DNA of 7,954 nt from an uncultured Eubacteriales bacterium (GCA_958427375.1 CAUABY010000092.1:1-7954), one strand, 5' to 3'. Positions 1-7,551 are shown, counted from the first letter of the stretch. Numbers and translations are program-made. Notes: a model not told the origin generated them from the letters alone.

Positions 1-26
1 CAGAGAACTACTGATATGGATACGGC

Positions 27-56
27 AAAGCCCGCGCTCTCTTGCGCGGGCTTTTT
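27..56 (+). terminator. Rho-independent terminator of a gene upstream of the window
   Basis: Bases 30-37 (GCCCGCGC) pair perfectly with 44-51 (GCGCGGGC) around a six-base TCTCTT loop. Three further A-T pairs (27-29 with 52-54) extend the stem to 11 pairs. A run of five T follows on the plus strand at 52-56. This is a classic intrinsic terminator reading rightward, so a plus-strand gene or RNA must end just left of the window and converge on fprA. On the minus strand the stem is followed by only three T, so it would terminate fprA transcripts weakly at best. Confidence 0.9.
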
Positions 57-78
57 CCTTGCTCTATAATGTTTGCTG

Positions 79-1284
79 TTACTGTTTTATGTCCGCGGCA
101 ATCGCGTCTGCCAGCGCGTCCAGTAAGGGTAGCTGATCTTCGGCAAGGGAGGAGCGGATGGTGATATTGTCGCTTATAAACTCGCAGTTTTTCATGGAGC
201 TTAGCATTTCGCGCATGAGCTTGCCGCTGGTGGGCGCCCAGCTTCCGTTCTCCATGATGGCGATTTTGCGGTTTTGCAGGTTGTGGTTTGCAATGTCGTA
301 CAGGAGGTTTTCCATTGTGACGAACACGCCGTTATTGTACGTAGTCGCGGCGAAAACAAGGTGGCTGCACTGGAAAGCGGTGGAGAGGATGTAGCTTGCG
401 GGAGTGACAGAGGTATCAAACATGTGAACTGTTACACCGCGCTCAACGAGCTTGGCGGCGAGTATGCTTGCGGCGTTCTCCGTGTGCCCATAGACGGAGG
501 CGTATGCGAGCATGACACTCTTCTCCTCAGGCGTGTAGCTGCTCCAGAGGAGATATTTCTTAAGGTACTTGTCAAAGTCCTTGCGCCAGACAAAGCCATG
601 CAGGGGGCAGACATAGCTGATTTCAAGCGCGGCGGCCTTTTTCAGCACAGCTTGAACCTGCGGGCCATACTTGCCGACGATGTTAGTATAGTAGCGGCGC
701 GCCTCGTCGATGTGCTTGCCGAAGAAATCGGTCTCGTCTGCGAAAAGGCGGCCATTGAGCGCGCCAAAGGTGCCGAAAGCATCGGCGGAGAAGAGAATTT
801 TATCGGTGGAATCATAGCTCATCATGACCTCAGGCCAGTGTACCATGGGTGCCATGACAAAGGATATCTTGTGGCGGCCGAGGTCGAGCACGTCGCCCTC
901 TTTGACGATGAGCAGGCGGTTGGAAAAATCGACACTGCGGAAATAGTTTTTGAGCATGGTCTCAATCTTGCTGTTGCATACAAGGGTAATTTCAGGGTAG
1001 TGTACGAGCAATGCTTCAACGGTGTAGGCGTGGTCAGGCTCCATGTGGGAGATGACAAGATAGTCGGGCTTCCTGCCTGCAAGCGCGTGGGCGACATTTT
1101 CAAAATATGTCTGGTACACGGCCTTATCAACGGTGTCGAAGATTGCGACCTTATCGTCGAGCATGACATAGGAGTTGTAGGACACACCATCAGGCACGCC
1201 GTATACGCCCTCAAAGCAGGCAAGGCGCCTGTCGTCAGCGCCGACCCAGATAAGGTCATCCGAAACTTTTCTTGTGCAGTACAT
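79..1284 (-). CDS. fprA: FprA-type flavodiiron protein (A-type flavoprotein)
   Basis: This 401-residue cytoplasmic enzyme reduces O2 to water and/or NO to N2O with electrons usually delivered by rubredoxin or a flavin reductase, protecting anaerobes from oxidative or nitrosative stress. The N-terminal metallo-beta-lactamase-like domain (about 1-250) carries the full set of di-iron ligands: H80, E82 and D84 in SHMEPDH, H149 in MVHWPE, D168 in SADAFG and H229 in CPLHGF. The C-terminal flavodoxin domain (about 255-400) has the FMN phosphate loop ASVYGHTEN (262-270) and the NGSWAP loop (346-351). Length and architecture fit the minimal class A enzymes, with no fused rubredoxin or flavin reductase domain. 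The ATG start is supported by a GGAGG (1295-1299, read on the minus strand) ten bases upstream. It is transcribed alone, divergent from the envelope operon. Sequence alone does not settle whether O2 or NO is preferred. Confidence 0.97.
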   Translation of the reverse strand: MYCTRKVSDDLIWVGADDRRLACFEGVYGVPDGVSYNSYVMLDDKVAIFDTVDKAVYQTYFENVAHALAGRKPDYLVISHMEPDHAYTVEALLVHYPEITLVCNSKIETMLKNYFRSVDFSNRLLIVKEGDVLDLGRHKISFVMAPMVHWPEVMMSYDSTDKILFSADAFGTFGALNGRLFADETDFFGKHIDEARRYYTNIVGKYGPQVQAVLKKAAALEISYVCPLHGFVWRKDFDKYLKKYLLWSSYTPEEKSVMLAYASVYGHTENAASILAAKLVERGVTVHMFDTSVTPASYILSTAFQCSHLVFAATTYNNGVFVTMENLLYDIANHNLQNRKIAIMENGSWAPTSGKLMREMLSSMKNCEFISDNITIRSSLAEDQLPLLDALADAIAADIKQ

Positions 1285-1324
1285 ATATCATTAACCTCCA
1301 TATTTAATTTGTATTTTTACTGCG

Positions 1325-1353
1325 CTTATAATAAATTTTCTTCGTTTTTTCAA
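1325..1353 (-). promoter_or_regulatory. Predicted sigma-A promoter of fprA
   Basis: Read on the minus strand, TTGAAA (1353-1348) and TATAAG (1330-1325) are separated by exactly 17 bases. This predicts a transcript start near 1318 and a leader of roughly 35 bases before the fprA ATG, with the GGAGG ribosome site inside it. The match is good in an AT-rich spacer but remains a pattern call. Confidence 0.65.
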
Positions 1354-1355
1354 TA

Positions 1356-1377
1356 TGTCATTGTGACAAATGTGACA
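1356..1377. promoter_or_regulatory. TGTCA/TGACA repeat cluster, candidate operator
   Basis: TGTCA (1356-1360) and TGACA (1364-1368) form a perfect five-base inverted repeat around TTG. The seven bases TGTGACA occur at 1362-1368 and again at 1371-1377 as direct repeats nine bases apart. The cluster begins two bases beyond the fprA -35 box, where an activator of fprA would bind, and about 35 bases before the -35 box of the divergent operon. The half-sites resemble those of CRP/FNR-family regulators, some of which sense NO or O2. The spacing is not a canonical TGTGA-N6-TCACA site, so the regulator is unknown. Confidence 0.4.
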
Positions 1378-1412
1378 GTTTTAAATCAAAGCTAAATATA
1401 TCAATAGAACAC

Positions 1413-1441
1413 TTGCAAGAGCAGGAATATTATTTTATAAT
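1413..1441 (+). promoter_or_regulatory. Predicted sigma-A promoter of the envelope operon
   Basis: TTGCAA (1413-1418) and a perfect TATAAT (1436-1441) are separated by 17 bases, predicting a start near 1448 and a leader of about 44 bases before the GTG at 1492. No other promoter is needed for the next two genes, which follow with a 16-base gap and a one-base overlap. Confidence 0.75.
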
Positions 1442-1491
1442 ATAATTTACTGCATTGCGATATTTTAACAGAAGAAGAGGAGAACAGCTCC

Positions 1492-2199
1492 GTGAGTTTT
1501 GGGTTTATAATTGCCGCAGTCATAATCGCCGTGGCGCTGGTGTTTGCAATAATAGAGGTTCTTAAAAGAGGAAGGGTGAAGATACACGCTTTCCCGGCTG
1601 TGCTTTCGCTTGTGATAGCGGCGCTGGCCTGCGCCGTGTGCCTTTACGGATACTCCGCCGGAACAGTGTATGCCGAGGCGGAGGGCGACCCACAGAAGAC
1701 GGTGACGCGCTTTTTTGACGCGCTGTGCGCCGGGGATAATGACACGGCGTATACCTGCCTTGAGAATTACAGCAGTCTCGGCCTTGAAAAAGAGCCGTCA
1801 TCCAAATCCGGGGAGCTTGTATATAACGCGCTTAAGGACAGCTACAGCTATGAGCTTGTCGGCGCGGCAAAGGTGGACAAGCTGACAGCTCAGCAGACGG
1901 TCAGCTTTACATACCTCGACCTCAAGGCTATGGAGCAGGATGTTGAGAAAGAGACGAACGACGTCTTGAGAGAGATTGTCAGGTCACGCGCGCGCAAGGA
2001 TGTGTACGATGAAAATAATAACTATCTCCCGGCGGTAACGGATGAAGCCTATGAGACGGCGGTAAAAACCGTACTGAATAGCGCCGAGAACTATTATAAT
2101 TCCGCAGAGCTTACTGTGGGGCTTGACTATGTCGGCCAGCAGTGGCTTATAAATGCCGACAGCGCTCTTCTCAGCTGTATCATGGGCGGCGCGATTTGA
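1492..2199 (+). CDS. Two-helix membrane protein with probable NTF2-like extracytoplasmic domain
   Basis: This 235-residue protein has no confident family name. Two hydrophobic helices (about 4-23 and 33-53) flank a basic loop, KRGRVK (25-30). The positive-inside rule then places residues 55-235 outside the membrane. The outer part opens with DPQKTVTRFFDALCAGDNDT (66-85), the typical first helix of small NTF2/SnoaL-like domains (compare DUF4878-type proteins). It ends with an amphipathic strand and tryptophan (YVGQQWLI, 213-220), as those domains often do. A charged central helix (about 145-170) interrupts it. The start is GTG with GAGGAG (1477-1482) nine bases upstream. It is the first gene of a three-gene operon with the phosphodiester glycosidase and the Lgt-like protein, so an envelope role, perhaps binding a ligand or scaffolding the glycosidase, is inferred. 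The NTF2-like fold is moderately supported and the function is unknown. Confidence 0.85.
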   Translation: MSFGFIIAAVIIAVALVFAIIEVLKRGRVKIHAFPAVLSLVIAALACAVCLYGYSAGTVYAEAEGDPQKTVTRFFDALCAGDNDTAYTCLENYSSLGLEKEPSSKSGELVYNALKDSYSYELVGAAKVDKLTAQQTVSFTYLDLKAMEQDVEKETNDVLREIVRSRARKDVYDENNNYLPAVTDEAYETAVKTVLNSAENYYNSAELTVGLDYVGQQWLINADSALLSCIMGGAI

Positions 2200-2215
2200 G
2201 TTTAGGAGCAGTTTT

Positions 2216-3892
2216 ATGAGAGACAGAGATGATTACGGATTTGACCTTGACGATATACTTGCCGAATTTTCAGCCTATTCCGAGCAGCTTGCAAAGGATG
2301 AGACCGAGGGGCGGCAGACAGCGCCGAGCGAGCCGGAGACAAATATATATGAGCCGCAAACAGAAACAGAGGTGGATATGCCGGCTGCGCAGGAAAACAC
2401 ATATGCGGCTGCTGAGCCTGAAGCTGAAAGCATGGACAAGAGCGACACCGCACAAAACTATTCTGAATTAGTCGATGCGCAAGAGGAAGCTGAGCCTGCC
2501 GCGGAGACTGAGCCTGATGACGTGCGGGCGGAGAATCCAGTGCAGGTGGTACAGCTTGAGGATGTGGACGAGCCTATAAACGAGCCTCTGAAAGCACGCG
2601 CGGCGGAGAAACCCGCGCAGAAAAAGCCTGTGCCGGGAAAACCCGCCAAGGCGAAGAAAGCCGCAGAGAGAACCGTTACACAACCGCACGAGATGCCGGA
2701 AAAAACACAGGAGACGGAGAACTGGGAAGAGCCGGAGCGCCTTGCACCGCTTGCTTTGCGTGTGCTTCTTGACGTTTTGTCACTTGCGCTGTTAGCGCTG
2801 GCGCTTGTATGGACGGGCGCCAACATACATCCCGGCACTGAGCGCGCCAAGACGGAGACCGGCACGACAGCAAAAGCGGATCTTGTGAGCAAGCTTGACG
2901 TGTATCTCAATAACGCCGCGAGTGATGCGCTCGGCGAGCTGGCGTATATAAGAAAGCAGTATACCCTTGACTATTACAGCACCGTCGCGCCGAAGCCCGA
3001 CGCAAGTAAATACGGCGCAGTCAGCATCAGCGAGGCTGACAAGGTCATGGATGTGGTCAACATGGCTATGAACTATGGCCTTCTTGACGGGCAGGAGCTG
3101 ATATTTGACCCGGCCACAGAGTTTTACTGGGATTCGGATATAGAGTATTACTGCGATGAGACAATACTTGTCATCTGCTGGAAAGAGCGGATTGAAAACC
3201 GCGTCTGCTCCTGCGTGGAGGTTAAAATAGCGGATGGCTCACAGATACGCCGTAAGATAATGAACGACACTTTCGGCTCGCCGGAATGGGGATATGCCTC
3301 GGAGCTTGCCATGAGCGCGAACGCGGTTGTGGCGATGAACGCGGACTTCTATATGTATCGTGACCTCGGAACCTGCATTTATCAGGGACAGATAGGCCGT
3401 TTTGACACATCCTGTGACTTGTTGATGATTGACACGAACGGTGATTTTAATATGCTGCGCGCCTCTGAGCTTACAGACCGCGCGTCGCTTGAGCAGTATA
3501 TCGCCGATAAAAACATTCTCTTCGGCATGGCCTTTGGCCCCATACTCGTCAAGGACGGGGAGCTTCAGCAGCTCAATGGCAGCTATGCCGGAGGCATAGG
3601 CGAGATGTACGAGCAGTATTCCCGCGCCGGTATCGGTCAGGTCGACAAGCTCCATTACTTATACATGACGGTCAATCACTCGCAGGATTCCACGCCGCGC
3701 GCGGATGTGAACACCTTTGCCAAGATAATGTACAGCAAGGGTGTGAAAAACGCTTATAACTTTGACGGCGGACAGACGAGTGAAATAATGTTCAACGGCG
3801 ATATGTATAACTATGTTGACTGGGGCTACGAGCGCGCGGTCAGTGATATCATATACTTTGCCACGGCGATACCGTCTGAGGAGGTGGGCTGA
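2216..3892 (+). CDS. Membrane-anchored phosphodiester glycosidase (NAGPA/PF09992 family)
   Basis: The 558-residue product has a long acidic cytoplasmic tail (1-126) and a short Lys/Pro/Ala-rich basic stretch (about 127-152). One membrane helix follows (about 179-199), then a linker and an extracytoplasmic domain (about 305-552). That domain carries the signatures of the NAGPA family, named after the enzyme that uncovers mannose-6-phosphate by removing GlcNAc from a phosphodiester: NAVVAMNADFY (369-379), LLMIDTNGD (402-410), FGMAFGPILVKDGEL (436-450), the AGIGQVD segment (471-477) and NFDGGQTSEI (515-524). Bacterial relatives are thought to hydrolyse sugar-phosphodiester bonds in envelope or exopolysaccharide glycans; the substrate here is unknown. 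I chose the ATG at 2216 because AGGAG lies seven bases upstream (2204-2208). The longer in-frame start at 2153 would overlap the preceding gene and adds an atypical leader. The gene sits 16 bases after its predecessor and shares one base with its successor, so translation is probably coupled. Confidence 0.9.
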   Translation: MRDRDDYGFDLDDILAEFSAYSEQLAKDETEGRQTAPSEPETNIYEPQTETEVDMPAAQENTYAAAEPEAESMDKSDTAQNYSELVDAQEEAEPAAETEPDDVRAENPVQVVQLEDVDEPINEPLKARAAEKPAQKKPVPGKPAKAKKAAERTVTQPHEMPEKTQETENWEEPERLAPLALRVLLDVLSLALLALALVWTGANIHPGTERAKTETGTTAKADLVSKLDVYLNNAASDALGELAYIRKQYTLDYYSTVAPKPDASKYGAVSISEADKVMDVVNMAMNYGLLDGQELIFDPATEFYWDSDIEYYCDETILVICWKERIENRVCSCVEVKIADGSQIRRKIMNDTFGSPEWGYASELAMSANAVVAMNADFYMYRDLGTCIYQGQIGRFDTSCDLLMIDTNGDFNMLRASELTDRASLEQYIADKNILFGMAFGPILVKDGELQQLNGSYAGGIGEMYEQYSRAGIGQVDKLHYLYMTVNHSQDSTPRADVNTFAKIMYSKGVKNAYNFDGGQTSEIMFNGDMYNYVDWGYERAVSDIIYFATAIPSEEVG

Positions 3893-4911
3893 TGAATCCA
3901 ATAGCTGTCTCTGTCGGTGGCTTCATCGTGTACTGGAGCTCGATAGTAATAGTTTTAGGTGTGCTTGCGGGTTTCCTGCTCAGCCTTTCGCTCTGCCGCG
4001 GCGGTAAATGCCGGGCGAGCGCCGTAATCTGCTTTTACCCGCTCGCGGTATTTTTCTCCGTTATATTCTGCCGTGTAATACATTGGTATATCAGCATGGA
4101 TAAATACGCCTCTTTCTGGGCAGCGCTCACAAATTACGCTGTGGGTGGCTATTGCATCGCGGGCATAATACCTGCCGCCCTGCTCGCGGGAGGCATCGCG
4201 CGTATGCTCGGCCTTGTCGGGCGCGTCGGTTCGCTCTTTGACGCGGTTATACCCGGCGCGCTTATGAGCGTCGCATTCGTCAGGCTTGCTGATGTTTTCG
4301 GCACAGCCTGCCGCAGTAAAATCACCATAACCACGCCGCTGCTCTGCCGCCTGCCCTTTGCGTTCCCGGTAACTGATACGGCGGGGAACGTGATATACAA
4401 GTTTGCAACCTTCTTTATCTCGTTTCTGCTGCTGCTCATTCTCTCAATCTTCCTTGTGCGTCTTTACAGACAGCGCCGGGATGCGCTAATGGTATCCGGC
4501 GTAAGCGGCACGGGAAATATCGCCTGCCTGGGCCTCGCATTCGCCTGCGCGATAGAGATTGTGCTCGACAGTACAAGAAGTGACCCGGTTTCCATGCACT
4601 TCGTGTTCCTCACAAAGCTCAATAAATATGTGGGTTTTATCAGCGTTACCATGCTCACCTGTGCGGTTTGCATACTGTGTGTGTTTATTCGCTATTTCAA
4701 GGGTGCAAAGCGCAAAAGCAGGATAAAGGCATCTTTGCTGCTTGTGCTGTACATAGTCTCTCTAATAGGCGTTGCTGCGGCGGAGTATCTTGTGCAGCGC
4801 TTCACGGGTATGTTCATACTCTTCCGCAGTATTCAGACCTTGTCCACCGTGCTGATGGCGCTCTCCGTCTGGTTTGCGTATAAGTGCTGCCGTGCGGATT
4901 ATTATATCTGA
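3892..4911 (+). CDS. Divergent Lgt-family (PF01790-like) multi-pass membrane protein
   Basis: The 339-residue polytopic protein has roughly nine or ten hydrophobic segments. Its N-terminus, NPIAVSVGGFIVYW, closely follows prolipoprotein diacylglyceryl transferase, and several landmarks stay in order: R61 (FCRVIHW), the VGG pair (84-86), R131 in FVRLADVFG, and the DSTRSD segment (226-231) corresponding to the late EFFR-type motif of Lgt. However, Lgt hallmarks are missing. The HGG histidine is replaced (GYCIAG, 86-91), the GNFINGE loop reads LADVFGTA, the HPSQLYE motif is not recognisable, and the tyrosine of the WYG motif is S16. Two or three extra C-terminal helices (about 281-330) make it longer than usual Lgt. 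It is therefore unlikely to be the cell's lipoprotein-modifying Lgt. It may transfer or bind another lipid headgroup or be non-catalytic. The start ATG overlaps the previous stop (TGATG) and has GAGGAGG at 3878-3884. It is the last gene of the operon. Confidence 0.85.
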   Translation: MNPIAVSVGGFIVYWSSIVIVLGVLAGFLLSLSLCRGGKCRASAVICFYPLAVFFSVIFCRVIHWYISMDKYASFWAALTNYAVGGYCIAGIIPAALLAGGIARMLGLVGRVGSLFDAVIPGALMSVAFVRLADVFGTACRSKITITTPLLCRLPFAFPVTDTAGNVIYKFATFFISFLLLLILSIFLVRLYRQRRDALMVSGVSGTGNIACLGLAFACAIEIVLDSTRSDPVSMHFVFLTKLNKYVGFISVTMLTCAVCILCVFIRYFKGAKRKSRIKASLLLVLYIVSLIGVAAAEYLVQRFTGMFILFRSIQTLSTVLMALSVWFAYKCCRADYYI

Positions 4912-4929
4912 CGGACTATAGCATATGAA

Positions 4930-4965
4930 AAAACTCTCGAAGCCGATTCTGGTTTCGAGAGTTTT
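4930..4965. terminator. Bidirectional terminator between convergent genes
   Basis: Bases 4930-4941 pair perfectly with 4954-4965 (AAAACTCTCGAA with TTCGAGAGTTTT). Pairing can continue through G-T and two C-G pairs to a GATTCT loop, giving about 15 pairs. The plus strand ends in TTTT (4962-4965), and the minus strand in TTTTTT (4933-4928). The hairpin fills most of the 58-base gap between the operon and the aminopeptidase gene, so it can stop transcripts from both sides. Confidence 0.9.
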
Positions 4966-4969
4966 AAGT

Positions 4970-6238
4970 TTATTCAGCGGAGAAAAACGCTGTTACCAGC
5001 CTTACAAAGGCATCATGGTCTGAGCATCCCATCAATTCCTTTGCGGAGTGCATAGCCAAAATAGGCACGCCGATGTCCGCTGCCGGCATTGCGAAAAGGG
5101 CGGAGGCCATGGAGCCCACCGTACTGCCTCCAGGGAGGTCGGCGCGGTTCATGTAGCTTTGCAGAGGTATATTGTTCTCACGGCATAGGGCGCGAATCGC
5201 GGCGGCAGTCTCGCCGTCGGTGGAGTAGCGCGGGCTTAGTTTTAGCGCCACGCCCGCGCCGAGCGTCGGCGCGTTGGCGGGATCTGCGTATTCCATATGG
5301 TTGGGGTGCGCAGCGTGAGCCGCGTCGCAGGAGAGCAGCATGCCGCTGAGACAGGCGTCAATCAGCCCCGCGCGGTCAAGCCCAAGCGAGAGCGCGATTT
5401 TTTCGAGAATATGCGAGAGCGTGCTGCTGTCCGCACCGCGGCGGGTGTTGCTGCCAATTTCCTCGTTGTCGTACAGCACGGAGACATTTATCCCGTCTCC
5501 GCCCGCGTCCAGAAGGCCGCGCAGACAGGCGTGAACAGAGCAGAGATTATCAAGCCTTGCGGAGGAGAGCATGTCCCGCTCAAAGCCCACAACAGCGGCG
5601 GGCTCATAGCAGTAGGCGCAGAGCTCAAACGAGAGAATATCGCGCGCGTCTACTCCAAGCCTCTCGGCAAGCCTGCTGACGAGATAGCCGTCCTTTTCCC
5701 ACGCGCCCTGTACTGTGCGGCAGAGTGGAAGCATGTCAATATTTGCCTTGTACGCCTTGCCGTTATTTATATCGCGGTTCATGTGTATTGCAAGGTTTGG
5801 GATAACAAGCAGCGGATCATCCCATGCGATTAACCGGCGCTCAGGGCGAAGCGGGCTTTCCGCGCGGAGGAATACCGTGCCCGCAAGACCGAGCGGCCTG
5901 TCCATCCAAGAACTCAGTATTGCGCCGCCATAAGGCTCAACGCTCAATCGACAGCAGCCGCCGGATACGCTTTCCGGGTTTGGCTTGATACGCATGCACG
6001 GCCAGTCGGTGTGCGCGGCGGCGACGCGGAAAACATTTCTGCCGCCCACGGTGAATGCAGCAAGAAAACTGCCGTTTTCTATATAATAGCGTCCGCCGCG
6101 CTCAAGCGCGAACGGCTCTGCTAATTTTAGGGCTGTAAAACCGTTTCCCGCGAGATATGCGGCGGCCATTTCCACCGTGTGATATGGCGAGCGCCCGCCG
6201 TCGAGCCAGCGCAAAAGCTCAGATGTATATTCAGACAT
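4970..6238 (-). CDS. M18-family metalloaminopeptidase
   Basis: This 422-residue cytosolic exopeptidase belongs to the aspartyl aminopeptidase family and removes N-terminal residues from peptides using two metal ions, often with acidic residues preferred. All family motifs are present: AAHTDWPCMRIKPNP (74-88, with H76 and D78), the PNLAIHMNRDIN strand (147-158), SSARLDNLCS (225-234, ligand D230), LYDNEEIGS (255-263, E259 and E260), SCDAAHAAHPNH (303-314, D305), LPGGSTVGS (368-376) and ILAMHSAKE (393-401, H397). By analogy with human DNPEP, the metal and catalytic residues H76, D230, E259, E260, D305 and H397 are all intact. Length is normal for bacterial M18 enzymes (annotated elsewhere as ApeA/ApeB). 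The ATG start has AGGAAG eight bases upstream (6252-6247, minus strand). It is transcribed alone from a short leader and is probably a housekeeping enzyme of peptide recycling. Confidence 0.97.
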   Translation of the reverse strand: MSEYTSELLRWLDGGRSPYHTVEMAAAYLAGNGFTALKLAEPFALERGGRYYIENGSFLAAFTVGGRNVFRVAAAHTDWPCMRIKPNPESVSGGCCRLSVEPYGGAILSSWMDRPLGLAGTVFLRAESPLRPERRLIAWDDPLLVIPNLAIHMNRDINNGKAYKANIDMLPLCRTVQGAWEKDGYLVSRLAERLGVDARDILSFELCAYCYEPAAVVGFERDMLSSARLDNLCSVHACLRGLLDAGGDGINVSVLYDNEEIGSNTRRGADSSTLSHILEKIALSLGLDRAGLIDACLSGMLLSCDAAHAAHPNHMEYADPANAPTLGAGVALKLSPRYSTDGETAAAIRALCRENNIPLQSYMNRADLPGGSTVGSMASALFAMPAADIGVPILAMHSAKELMGCSDHDAFVRLVTAFFSAE

Positions 6239-6271
6239 GACGATTACTTCCTTTATAAAAAATCTGCGTAT

Positions 6272-6300
6272 ATTTTAGCATGCCCGGCGTTAAATTGCAA
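6272..6300 (-). promoter_or_regulatory. Predicted sigma-A promoter of the M18 aminopeptidase gene
   Basis: On the minus strand TTGCAA (6300-6295) and TAAAAT (6277-6272) are 17 bases apart. The predicted start near 6265 gives a leader of under 30 bases ahead of the AGGAAG ribosome site. One arm of the GC-rich dyad 6282-6310 lies in the promoter spacer and the other lies just upstream of the -35 box. Confidence 0.65.
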
Positions 6301-6318
6301 TTTGCCGGGCGGTTTTTT
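6282..6318 (+). terminator. Terminator-like GC dyad with T-run, overlapping the M18 promoter
   Basis: GCCCGGC (6282-6288) pairs with GCCGGGC (6304-6310), and the enclosed AAATTGCAATTT can pair partly. Six T (6313-6318) follow on the plus strand. In form it is a rightward intrinsic terminator, but no plus-strand gene ends before it; the DNA to its left is the divergent aminopeptidase gene. It may stop antisense or leader transcripts before tgt, or the dyad may be a protein-binding site on the aminopeptidase promoter. The structure is clear and the role is not. Confidence 0.5.
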
Positions 6319-6337
6319 GCGCGCAGGTAAAAATGAG

Positions 6338-6366
6338 TTGCATATGTCGGCTTCTTTTGATAAAAT
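6338..6366 (+). promoter_or_regulatory. Predicted sigma-A promoter of tgt
   Basis: TTGCAT (6338-6343) and TAAAAT (6361-6366) are separated by 17 bases, predicting a start near 6373 and a leader of about 48 bases. A small hairpin (AAACTC 6371-6376 with GAGTTT 6380-6385) would sit at the 5' end of the transcript. I see no preQ1 riboswitch in this leader. Confidence 0.6.
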
Positions 6367-6420
6367 AATAAAACTCTCAGAGTTTGAGTTGAAAATTATA
6401 ATTTAAATGGAGATAATTCA

Positions 6421-7548
<1,128 letters not shown>

Positions 7549-7551
<3 letters not shown>

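Noticed and set aside
1..26. End of an upstream gene (a TGA occurs near base 12)
   Set aside because: Too short to identify any product or RNA. Only the terminator that follows shows that a rightward transcript ends here.
1356..1377. A canonical CRP/FNR box
   Set aside because: The TGTGA half-sites are in direct, not inverted, orientation at the required spacing, so only a loose resemblance can be claimed.
274..1395. A 373-codon plus-strand open frame opposite fprA
   Set aside because: It is fully antisense to a gene with all flavodiiron motifs, its translation matches no family I know, and it arises from codon bias in the GC-rich third positions.
2153..2215. Longer in-frame start for the phosphodiester glycosidase
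   Set aside because: It overlaps the end of the previous gene by 47 bases, while the ATG at 2216 has a well-placed AGGAG.
5297..5833. A 178-codon plus-strand open frame inside the aminopeptidase gene
   Set aside because: It is a shadow of the minus-strand M18 coding sequence, with no family features and no ribosome site that I can see.
6367..6420. preQ1 riboswitch in the tgt leader
   Set aside because: The leader is AT-rich and about 48 bases long with only a six-pair hairpin. I see no preQ1-I type stem followed by the A-rich pseudoknot tail.
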